Shown: positions 50,568 through 58,007 of the stretch, piece after piece
How positions within the stretch are numbered: the stretch's first letter is position 1
Layout of the letters: every line of letters starts with the position of its first letter
Source: Intrasporangium flavum
GTDB taxonomy: Bacteria > Actinomycetota > Actinomycetes > Actinomycetales > Dermatophilaceae
Direction of reading: 5' to 3'
NCBI RefSeq assembly: GCF_001956915.1
Contig: NZ_MLJO01000027.1
Span: forward strand, 1 to 64,000
Length of the DNA stretch: 64,000 nt
The notes under the pieces: generated by a model
What the model saw: the letters and a program-made list of their open reading frames with translations, nothing else
What the model was told of the DNA's origin: nothing
Databases searched by the model: none
Translations under genes and position numbers: made by a program

Positions 50568-52465
50568 GCGCTCGCCCCGGTGATGCCGGACGTCGACTCG
50601 ACGACGCCCTTCATCTTCTTGGCGAGCGCCTCGTAGAACATCGACAGCGGGAACTCGTCGGGCAGCACCTGGTCGGTGAGGCCCTTCGGCGGCCCGTCGA
50701 GCGGGAGCGCCGCTAGGTCGCCGTCGCGGTGGCGCGCCCACGCCGAGAGCGGGTGCGGCGTCAGCACCGACGCGACGAGGTCGTAGGCGGCGATCCAGTG
50801 CGCGACCTTGGGCCGGTCGATCGACTTCCAGTAGAGCTCCTCGACCGCCCGCCCGAGCTCGAGCACCGGCTCGGCGACGTTCTCCCACTCCACGGTGAGG
50901 CGGTTGTCGGTCCAGTGCAGGACGCCGTTCTGGTGCAGCCACGCGAAGAGCAGCTGGCCGCCGAGGCCGTCGTAGTTGCGGGTGCGGTCGCCGGTGATGG
51001 CGAAGCGGAAGATCCGGTCGAAGAGCACCGCGTACTGCACGAGGCGCGCGTACGGGTGGCCCTGGGCCTCGAGCGCGACGGCCTCGCGGAACGCGGTGAG
51101 GTCGCAGCGCAGCTCCTCGAGCGAGTAGAGGAAGTACGGCATCCGCTGCTTGATCATGAAGGGGTCGAACGGCAGGTCGCCGTGCATGTGGGTGCGGTCG
51201 TGGATGAGGTCCCACATGACGAAGGTGTGCTCGGCCAGCTGCTGGTCGGCGAGCAGGCGCGCGGCGTCCGGCGGCAGCGACAGGCGGGTCACCGACGCGG
51301 CCTCGGAGATGACGCGGCGGAAGCGGGCCGCCTCGCGGTCGGCGAAGATGCCGCCCCACGTGAAGGCCGGCACCTCGCGCATCGCGACGGTCTCGGGGAA
51401 GAGCACCGCCGAGTTCGTGTCATAGCCCTCGGTGAAGTCGAGGAAGCGGATCGGCAGGAAGAGCGCGTTGGAGTAGTCGCCGCCCTCGAGGTCGGCGACG
51501 AAGTCGGGCCAGATCACCTCGAGCAGGACGGCCTCGACCTGGCGGTGCGGGTTGCCGTTCTGGGTGTACATCGGGAAGACGACGAGGTGCGGCAGGCCGT
51601 CCTGGCGGTGCTGCGCCGGGGCGAACGCGACGAGCGAGTCGTAGAAGTCGGGCACCTCGAAGCCACCGTCGGCCCAGCGGCCGAAGTCCTTGACGAGCGC
51701 CTCGAGGTAGTCGGCGTCGTGCGGCAGGTGCGGCGCCAGGCCCTGGATGCCGGTGACGACGCGGCCGACGTGCGCGGCGGCCGCGGCGTGGTCGGCGGTG
51801 TCGGGCACCGAGCCGTCGGAGGCCTGCAGCGCGCGCAGGTCGGTGACGGCGGCCTTGAGGCCGGCCCAGGCGTCGGTCTCGACGAGCGGGTGCTTCGCGA
51901 CGGCGGCGCGACGCTCGGGGCGCGGCGCGACGTGCGACACGGCGTTGTGGACGAGGTCGGCCAGCGCCCGCTCCCCCGCCTCGGCGGAGGCGGCGGACGC
52001 GTCGACGGCGAGAACGACGAGGCGACCCCCGGCGTCGGCGTCGGTGCGCACGGCGGCGACCGGCAGGCCACCGGCGAGCAGCAGCGGGCGCGCCGGGGCC
52101 TCGAGGTCGAGGGCGCCGGTGACGGCCAGGGCCGAGAGGTCGACGCGGGCCAGGAGGTCCTCGCCCACCTCGGTGTCGCGCTCGACGCGGATCGCGGAGA
52201 CGACCGGGCCCGTGGGGGTCGCCGATGCATGGGGCGCGACGCCGGCCACGGCGCCGGCAGCGGGGGCTCCGAGGACGACGACACCGCGGCCGGCGGCGAG
52301 CGCGTCGGCCACGGACGCGTCGGCGGCGCGGGCGGCGTCGACGACGAGGACGTCGGCAGCCTCGGGGGCCGCCACGGGGCAGCCGCGGTGCGTCAGGCCC
52401 GACGTGAGGGCGTCGGTGAGGGCGGGCCGGTCGGCGACGACGGCCACGGAGGGGAACAGGCTCAC
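50564..52465 (-). CDS. DUF6421 family protein (633 aa)
   Basis: The C-terminal two thirds contain strongly conserved-looking blocks: VVFPMYTQNGNPHRQVEAVLLE, LFLPIRFLDFTEGYDTNSAV, LAEHTFVMWDLIHDRTHMHGDLPFD and FAWLHQNGVLHWTDNRL, which I associate with DUF6421. His/Asp-rich HDRTHMHGD suggests a metal site. The N-terminal ~200 residues are Ala-rich and more variable. GTG 52465 is 7 bp after GGAGG. Function unknown; tight coupling to the SDR gene suggests a shared reaction. Confidence 0.82.
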   Translation of the reverse strand: MSLFPSVAVVADRPALTDALTSGLTHRGCPVAAPEAADVLVVDAARAADASVADALAAGRGVVVLGAPAAGAVAGVAPHASATPTGPVVSAIRVERDTEVGEDLLARVDLSALAVTGALDLEAPARPLLLAGGLPVAAVRTDADAGGRLVVLAVDASAASAEAGERALADLVHNAVSHVAPRPERRAAVAKHPLVETDAWAGLKAAVTDLRALQASDGSVPDTADHAAAAAHVGRVVTGIQGLAPHLPHDADYLEALVKDFGRWADGGFEVPDFYDSLVAFAPAQHRQDGLPHLVVFPMYTQNGNPHRQVEAVLLEVIWPDFVADLEGGDYSNALFLPIRFLDFTEGYDTNSAVLFPETVAMREVPAFTWGGIFADREAARFRRVISEAASVTRLSLPPDAARLLADQQLAEHTFVMWDLIHDRTHMHGDLPFDPFMIKQRMPYFLYSLEELRCDLTAFREAVALEAQGHPYARLVQYAVLFDRIFRFAITGDRTRNYDGLGGQLLFAWLHQNGVLHWTDNRLTVEWENVAEPVLELGRAVEELYWKSIDRPKVAHWIAAYDLVASVLTPHPLSAWARHRDGDLAALPLDGPPKGLTDQVLPDEFPLSMFYEALAKKMKGVVESTSGITGASA

Positions 52466-52621
52466 AGAGGGGCCTCCTGTCCGGAGAAACTTCGGCGTTG
52501 ATGCTTTCTTGACGAAGAATCTACGGGCTGGGGCCACCAGAACACCAATTCGTGCCGCCCGGACGTGAGACGGCCCACATCCCTGCAGCCCGGTCGCGAC
52601 CGGCGGCGGGCCCCGGACACG

Positions 52622-52666
52622 CCGAAGGGCGGCCGTCCCTCCCCTGAAAGGACGACCACCCTTCGG
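52622..52666 (-). terminator. Terminator of the type VII/WXG100 operon
   Basis: A 17-bp stem with two mismatches (52622-52638 with 52650-52666; ends CCGAAGGG/CCCTTCGG) lies about 45 bp past the last WXG100 stop. Confidence 0.7.
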
Positions 52667-52711
52667 TGGATCGTGGTGCCGACGGACGTCAGGACGCCCG
52701 CCGGTGCCGGC

Positions 52712-52987
52712 TCACTTGGCCGACGTGCTCTTCTGCGACTCGGCGTTGGTCTTGCACTTCTTGCCCATCGCGTCGAGCTTGTCGCCGGCGGCCGAGACGA
52801 CCTGGCGCTGGCCGTGCCAGTCGCTCTGGAAGCGGTCGGCGTCCGAGCCGCCCCAGTTGCTCTTGATCTGCGAGACGGCGCTGTTGACGGCCTCGACGAT
52901 GCCGTCGAGCTCGCCCTTGTAGCCGACGAGCTTGTCACCGGACGCGGACACCGCGTCGGCGTTCATACCCTTCTTGTAAACAGCCAT
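52712..52987 (-). CDS. WXG100-family (Esx-like) protein, second copy (91 aa)
   Basis: Length about 91, helical hairpin with the turn motif WGG in IKSNWGGSDADRFQSDW, no signal peptide. These small proteins are secreted as dimers by type VII systems (known). It follows the other WXG100 gene by 48 bp and likely forms a heterodimer with it. No YxxxD/E tail is evident at the C-terminus (ends ESQKSTSAK). Confidence 0.88.
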   Translation of the reverse strand: MAVYKKGMNADAVSASGDKLVGYKGELDGIVEAVNSAVSQIKSNWGGSDADRFQSDWHGQRQVVSAAGDKLDAMGKKCKTNAESQKSTSAK

Positions 52988-53035
52988 GTCAGTTCCCCTT
53001 CAGAAGTCTGCGTTGCGTGGATGAGTGGTGGGCGA

Positions 53036-53311
53036 TCAGTACTGCGACGAGGTCTGGCGCTGCTGCTGGACCTCGTGGTCGATCGTCGTCTTCATCTCGG
53101 TGAGCAGCTTCTGAGCCTTCTGGAGCTCGGGACGGTGCGTGCCCGTCCACTCCTGCTCGAACTGCTTGGAGTCGTCGCCCTGCCAGTTCTGCTTGAGGGA
53201 CTCGACCTCCTGGTCGACCTTCGTGATGAGCTTCTGGATGGCCTCAGCCTGCTGCTGCAGGACGTTGCCCTGGGCGTTGACCTCATCGTCGTTCATTCCG
53301 AGCCAAGCCAT
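53036..53311 (-). CDS. WXG100-family (Esx-like) protein, first copy (91 aa)
   Basis: The turn motif is WQG in LKQNWQGDDSKQFEQEW, flanked by two amphipathic helices. AAGGAGAAGG precedes the ATG. With the next gene it forms the Esx pair of this locus. The C-terminus ends RQTSSQY, without a clear YxxxD signal. Confidence 0.9.
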   Translation of the reverse strand: MAWLGMNDDEVNAQGNVLQQQAEAIQKLITKVDQEVESLKQNWQGDDSKQFEQEWTGTHRPELQKAQKLLTEMKTTIDHEVQQQRQTSSQY

Positions 53312-53485
53312 GACCTTCTCCTTTGCCGTGTTCCCCCGAGTACGTCGGGAAGTCTCTGCTTCTCAGGCCACCCCTGTCGGCCGGCCCTGTACCTCTCGTG
53401 ACGTTCGCGGTGCTTCGGGGGTTTCCACCCGCGTCGCACCGTTCGTCGACATGCATGAACCTATGGCAGCACCTCCCCCACGTCG

Positions 53486-53503
53486 ATGGGGAGGACTCCC
53501 CAT
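53486..53503. promoter_or_regulatory. Palindrome upstream of the WXG100 pair
   Basis: ATGGGGAG and CTCCCCAT form 8-bp perfect arms around a 2-bp centre in the 283-bp gap between the EssC-like gene and the WXG100 genes. A CATAGG -10-like hexamer (minus strand, about 53463) lies just downstream, so the Esx pair may have its own regulated promoter. The rest of the gap shows no gene. Confidence 0.4.
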
Positions 53504-53594
53504 GACCGCGGAAGCTCTTCGACGCCGGGCGCGACCATCGGCTCGGACCCGCGAGTTCGCTTGTCCGACAGCATGATTCGAACCCAGCTCGACA

Positions 53595-56500
53595 TCATGG
53601 CAGCGCCACCTGCAGCAGCTCGAACTTGCCCTTCTCGACGATGAAGCCGCGCCCCTCGGGCAGCTCTGCCCGGTTGAGGGCGGGCAGGTTCGCCTTGAAG
53701 ACCGACAGCCCCTCGTTGCCGTCGGGGTGCAGCGCGAGGCCCGACCGCGACGTCTTGAGCAGCGCCTGGAGGCCGAAGTTGCTGCTGAAGAACGCGGCCT
53801 CACCCTCGGCGACGACGAGCTGGTCGTTGTCGACGCACGCCTTGACGAGCGTCGTCAGCGCGTTCTCGGCGCCCGAGGGCGCGAGGTCGTCGACGCGCTC
53901 GATGAACACCGCCACCGGACGCGTGATGCGCCCCTCCTCGATGTCGGCCGCGAGGCGCGTGGCGAGCTTGGAGGTGGCCTCGCCGCCGAAGGCCGTCTCG
54001 GCCCAGATGCCGAGGTCGAGCAGCTCGGAGCTGCGCCGCGGCGTCATGAGGTAGAGGGCCGACTGCGAGCTGAACCGGTAGAGGCCGGCCGCGGTCGCCG
54101 CCACCGCCGTGGTGCGGCCCGAGCCTGACGGGCCGGTGATGACGAAGGTGCCCTTGGGGTCGAAGCCGTGCGGCTCGAGCGAGGACGACGCGACCCCGAC
54201 GACGGGGCGGCCGCCGTGCTCCGAGGGCAGGTCGCCGATCGGGATGAGCTCGGCCAGCGACTCGATGGGTGGGGCCTGCGAGACCCCGGCCTTGCGCGTC
54301 GCGTCGGCGAAGGCCTCGACCGCCGCGGCCTGGACCGTGACGTCGGAGGAACCGCCGAGCACCCCGACCTGCACCTCGGCGCCGTTCATGAGGCCGCGGC
54401 CCGCCGGCGACGCCATGGTCAGCACGTCGCCGGGCACGCCGAACACCGAGTAGTCGTCGGTGTTGCTCATGCGCAGGATGATCCGGCCCTGCACGGCCGC
54501 CGCGAGGTTCGTCGGCAGGCCGGTGCGCTGGTCGGAGGCGATGATGAAGTGGACGCCGACCGGTCGGCCGTCGGCGGCGAGGCCCGCGAGCATGTCGAGC
54601 CACTGGAAGCGCCCACCCACCTCGTAGGCCTGCCGGAAGGCGGTCATGCCGTCGATGAGCACGATGATGCGCGGCTCGTCGGCGCGGCCCGAGAGGCGTC
54701 GGTAGTCGGTGATCGTCGCGGCGCTCACGGCCGAGTAGCGCGAGGCCCGCTCGTCGATCGTCGCGCGGAGCATCCGGATGAGGCGCGTGACGCGCTCGTG
54801 GTCGCCGCCCGGGACGATCGAGCCGACGTGCGGCAGGGTCTCGAGCATCGCGAGGCCGCGGTTGCCGAAGTCGAGCCCGTACACGTGGCACGGGCCGCCG
54901 CGGACCGTGTAGCCGGCCGCGATGGCGATGGTGCGCAGGAACACCGACTTGCCCGAGCCCGACGTGCCGTAGACGGCGATGTTGCCCTCGCGGTCGGGCC
55001 GGAACGCGACCTCCGGCTGGGCCTGGTTGTCGGGGTCGTCGGCGATGCCGAAGACGAGCTCGTCGTCGCGGCGCTGGGTCGGCAGCGTCGCGAGGTCGTA
55101 GACCGCGCGCATGTCGGGCAGCCACGGCTTGCGCGGCCGGGGCAGCTCGGCGCGTCGGGCGGCGCGCCCGAGCGTGCCGACGAGGCGCTGGATGTCGGTG
55201 GGGCCGAGGTCGGCGTTGTCGTCGCCGTCGTCGCGGCGCGGCGGCTCCCACTCGGTGCCCGCGCCGAACGTCAGCGTCTCGACCTTCATGTCCGGCGGCG
55301 GCGGCACGTCGGAGGTCCAGCCGCCGGCGTAGCCGGTCTGGAAGGGCACGAGGCGCCCCGGGCCGGTCTTGCTGACGGCGCGGCCGGGCAGGGCCGGGTC
55401 GAAGAACGCGGCCTCCTTGCTGCCGAGCACGTCGTCGGAGTCGTTCTCGTCGGCCATGCGCAACGCCATGCGCAGGTTGGTGTTGGCGCGCAGGTTGTCC
55501 TTGATGACGCCGGCCGGACGCTGGGTGGCCAGGATGAGGTGCAGGCCGAGGGAGCGACCGCGCTGGGCGACGTTGACGACGCCGTCGACGAACTCCGGCA
55601 CCTCCTGGACGAGGGCGGCGAACTCGTCGACGACGATGATGAGCGAGGGCGGTGCCTCGACCTCGCCGCGGCGCTCGAGCTCGACGAGGTCCTTGGCCTT
55701 GAACCGGGCCAGCAGGTGCTCGCGGTAGTGCAGCTCGGCCGCGAGCGAGGCGAGCGCGCGGCGCACGAGGTGCGGCGAGAGGTCGGTGACCAGGCCGACC
55801 GTGTGCGGCAGCTTGACGCAGTCGCGGAAGGCCGAGCCGCCCTTGTAGTCGACGAGCAGGAAGGTGACCCGCTGCGGCGAGTGGGCCGCGGCCATGCCGA
55901 GGATCCACGCCTGGAGCAGCTCGGACTTGCCGGCACCGGTGGTGCCGCCGACGAGGGCGTGCGGGCCGTCGGAGCGGATGTCGACCGAGAAGGTGCCCTG
56001 GCTCGACTGGCCGACGACGGCGCGGAGGTTGCCGGGCTTGCGGGGCAGCACGGCCGGGGCGTACGGGCCGGTGAGGATCGAGCGCGACTCGCCCCACTTC
56101 TCGATGACCGCCTCCTCGGCGCTGGCCAGCTCGGTGCCGGCGAGCGTCAGCAACGACACCGCGCGGGGCAGGTCGCTGGCGTCGTCGACCGGGACACCGG
56201 CGTCGACGACCGGCGACAGGGCCCGGGCGCAGGCCATCGCCTCGTCGTAGCCGATGCGGTCGACGGCGACGGGCTGCACCTCCTCGCCCTCGTGGACGTA
56301 GCCGGCGAGGGACCGCTCGTCGCCCTCGACGACGAGGAAGGTGTGGCAGGCGGCCGGCAGCAGCTGCTGGGTCTCGGCGACCCAGACGACGATGATGCCG
56401 TGGGCGTGGCCGCGCTCGGCGATGGCGACGAGCCGGCTGCGGTCGATCGGGGCGTCGCTCTCGACGAGGACGAGCACCGACGGGCGGCCGGCACCCGCCT

Positions 56501-58007
56501 CCGCCTGCTCGGAGGGCGTGCCCTTGGCACTCCCCTTGGCACTGATGAGGTCCTCGAGGGCGTCGGCGAGGGCCGAGCACGCGGGGGCGCTGCCGGCCAG
56601 GTGGCCGACCTCGATCGGGCTGTGCGGCGAGCTCGTGTGCGGCAGCCACTTGAGGAAGTCCCAGTCGCGGGCCGAGCTGCCCGAGGCGAACGAGCACACG
56701 GCGAGCTCGGCCGGCGAGTGCAGCGCCACGGCCTGGACGACGAGCGAGCGGGCCGCGCCGAGGGCGTTCTGCCGCGAGCCGGCGACTCCGACGGCACCCG
56801 AGACGAGCGGTGCCGCGACGACGGGGACGTCGTGGACGACCTCGAGGCCCGAGAGCTGCTCGGAGACCTCGAGCCACGCCTCGGCCTTGGACCGGCCGAC
56901 CGCGGGCATCTTGATCGGCGAGCGGGACGGCCGCGTGCCGAGGCCGAGCCGCAGCTCGCCGAACCCGTTGCCGTCGCGGCGCCGGGTCCAGAGCAGCGCG
57001 CTGCGGTCGCGGACGGCGACGAGGCACTCGGTGCCGCTCGGCTGCTCGCCGCGGCGCACGTGGCCCTCGCGATCGAGGGAGGCGCGGATGCGGTCGGAGA
57101 GCAGGGCGAGGTCCTCCTTGAAGTCCTTCATCGCCTGCTCGAAGTCCTTGCGCTGCTGGCGCCGGGACTCGTAATACGTGCCCGCCATCATCATCGGCAT
57201 CATCAGCATGAAGATGATCGAGAAGGCGCTGCGGGTGATGAGGTACATGACGACGCCCATGAGCAGCGGCACGACCATGGCCACCAGCGGCATCGGGTTG
57301 GTCTTGCCGCGCTCGGGCAGGTCGGGGACCTGGAACTCCTGGCCCGGGAAGAGCGGGGCGACGCGGGGGGACCGCGAGAACTGCACGGTGCCGGCGTCGC
57401 CGGACAGCACGCCACTGCCCGGACGCGCCACGGCGCCGTCGCCCGTCAGGTGCACCTCGAGCTCGGTGTCGCCGAGGCGGATGACGTCGCCGCTCTTGAG
57501 GTGGGCGCGGGTCACCTGCTGGCCACCCGCCGTGATGCCGTTGGCCGAGCCGAGGTCGACGACCTCGACGACCTCCTGCACGACGAGCTTGGCGTGCTGT
57601 CGCGACACCGACTCGTCGGCCAGCTGCACCTCGCAGCCGCGGCCGCGGCCGACGTACGCGGTGCCGCGCGAGAGCGGGAACTCGCGGCCGGCGTCGGGGC
57701 CCGAGCGGATGACGGCGACGGCCGCGGGACGGCCGCGGTCGACGAACCCCTCGCCGGCGCGCGTCACCGTGACCCGCATGCCCGACTGCAGACCGCTCTC
57801 GGCGACCGTGGCGCGCGGGTCGAGCCCGCGCATCTCCTGGTCGACGAGCGCGAGCGTCATCGCGGCGTCGACCCCGAGCACGCTGCTGCGGTTCGGGTCG
57901 GCGGCCGCGAGGTAGCCGGCGAGGTCGCCGACGGTCGTGGCCGAGTCGGTCGTCGCGACGAGGTCGGTCTCCCGGTCACCGGACCGGAGGACGAACTTCA
58001 GCTTCAC
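53595..58007 (-). CDS. essC: EssC-like type VII secretion ATPase with N-terminal FHA domain (1,470 aa)
   Basis: Residues about 1-85 are ubiquitin-like (YukD type). About 115-170 form an FHA domain (GRGRGCEVQL, SVSRQHAK, DLGSANGI). About 238-275 hold two membrane helices. Three FtsK/SpoIIIE ATPase domains follow, with P-loops GGTTGAGKS (about 687), GTSGSGKS (about 1014) and GPSGSGRT (about 1292; Lys replaced by Arg). Walker B in the first is IIVVDEFA. This order is that of firmicute EssC rather than mycobacterial EccC, which lacks FHA. It starts at GTG 58007 in a GTGA overlap with the transglutaminase-like gene. It should drive export of the two WXG100 proteins encoded next. Confidence 0.92.
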   Translation of the reverse strand: MKLKFVLRSGDRETDLVATTDSATTVGDLAGYLAAADPNRSSVLGVDAAMTLALVDQEMRGLDPRATVAESGLQSGMRVTVTRAGEGFVDRGRPAAVAVIRSGPDAGREFPLSRGTAYVGRGRGCEVQLADESVSRQHAKLVVQEVVEVVDLGSANGITAGGQQVTRAHLKSGDVIRLGDTELEVHLTGDGAVARPGSGVLSGDAGTVQFSRSPRVAPLFPGQEFQVPDLPERGKTNPMPLVAMVVPLLMGVVMYLITRSAFSIIFMLMMPMMMAGTYYESRRQQRKDFEQAMKDFKEDLALLSDRIRASLDREGHVRRGEQPSGTECLVAVRDRSALLWTRRRDGNGFGELRLGLGTRPSRSPIKMPAVGRSKAEAWLEVSEQLSGLEVVHDVPVVAAPLVSGAVGVAGSRQNALGAARSLVVQAVALHSPAELAVCSFASGSSARDWDFLKWLPHTSSPHSPIEVGHLAGSAPACSALADALEDLISAKGSAKGTPSEQAEAGAGRPSVLVLVESDAPIDRSRLVAIAERGHAHGIIVVWVAETQQLLPAACHTFLVVEGDERSLAGYVHEGEEVQPVAVDRIGYDEAMACARALSPVVDAGVPVDDASDLPRAVSLLTLAGTELASAEEAVIEKWGESRSILTGPYAPAVLPRKPGNLRAVVGQSSQGTFSVDIRSDGPHALVGGTTGAGKSELLQAWILGMAAAHSPQRVTFLLVDYKGGSAFRDCVKLPHTVGLVTDLSPHLVRRALASLAAELHYREHLLARFKAKDLVELERRGEVEAPPSLIIVVDEFAALVQEVPEFVDGVVNVAQRGRSLGLHLILATQRPAGVIKDNLRANTNLRMALRMADENDSDDVLGSKEAAFFDPALPGRAVSKTGPGRLVPFQTGYAGGWTSDVPPPPDMKVETLTFGAGTEWEPPRRDDGDDNADLGPTDIQRLVGTLGRAARRAELPRPRKPWLPDMRAVYDLATLPTQRRDDELVFGIADDPDNQAQPEVAFRPDREGNIAVYGTSGSGKSVFLRTIAIAAGYTVRGGPCHVYGLDFGNRGLAMLETLPHVGSIVPGGDHERVTRLIRMLRATIDERASRYSAVSAATITDYRRLSGRADEPRIIVLIDGMTAFRQAYEVGGRFQWLDMLAGLAADGRPVGVHFIIASDQRTGLPTNLAAAVQGRIILRMSNTDDYSVFGVPGDVLTMASPAGRGLMNGAEVQVGVLGGSSDVTVQAAAVEAFADATRKAGVSQAPPIESLAELIPIGDLPSEHGGRPVVGVASSSLEPHGFDPKGTFVITGPSGSGRTTAVAATAAGLYRFSSQSALYLMTPRRSSELLDLGIWAETAFGGEATSKLATRLAADIEEGRITRPVAVFIERVDDLAPSGAENALTTLVKACVDNDQLVVAEGEAAFFSSNFGLQALLKTSRSGLALHPDGNEGLSVFKANLPALNRAELPEGRGFIVEKGKFELLQVALP

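Noticed and set aside
53565-53600. GATTCGAACC on the plus strand looks like the T-arm of a tRNA on the minus strand
   Set aside because: The flanking bases cannot form the T stem, and no acceptor, D or anticodon arms can be found around it.
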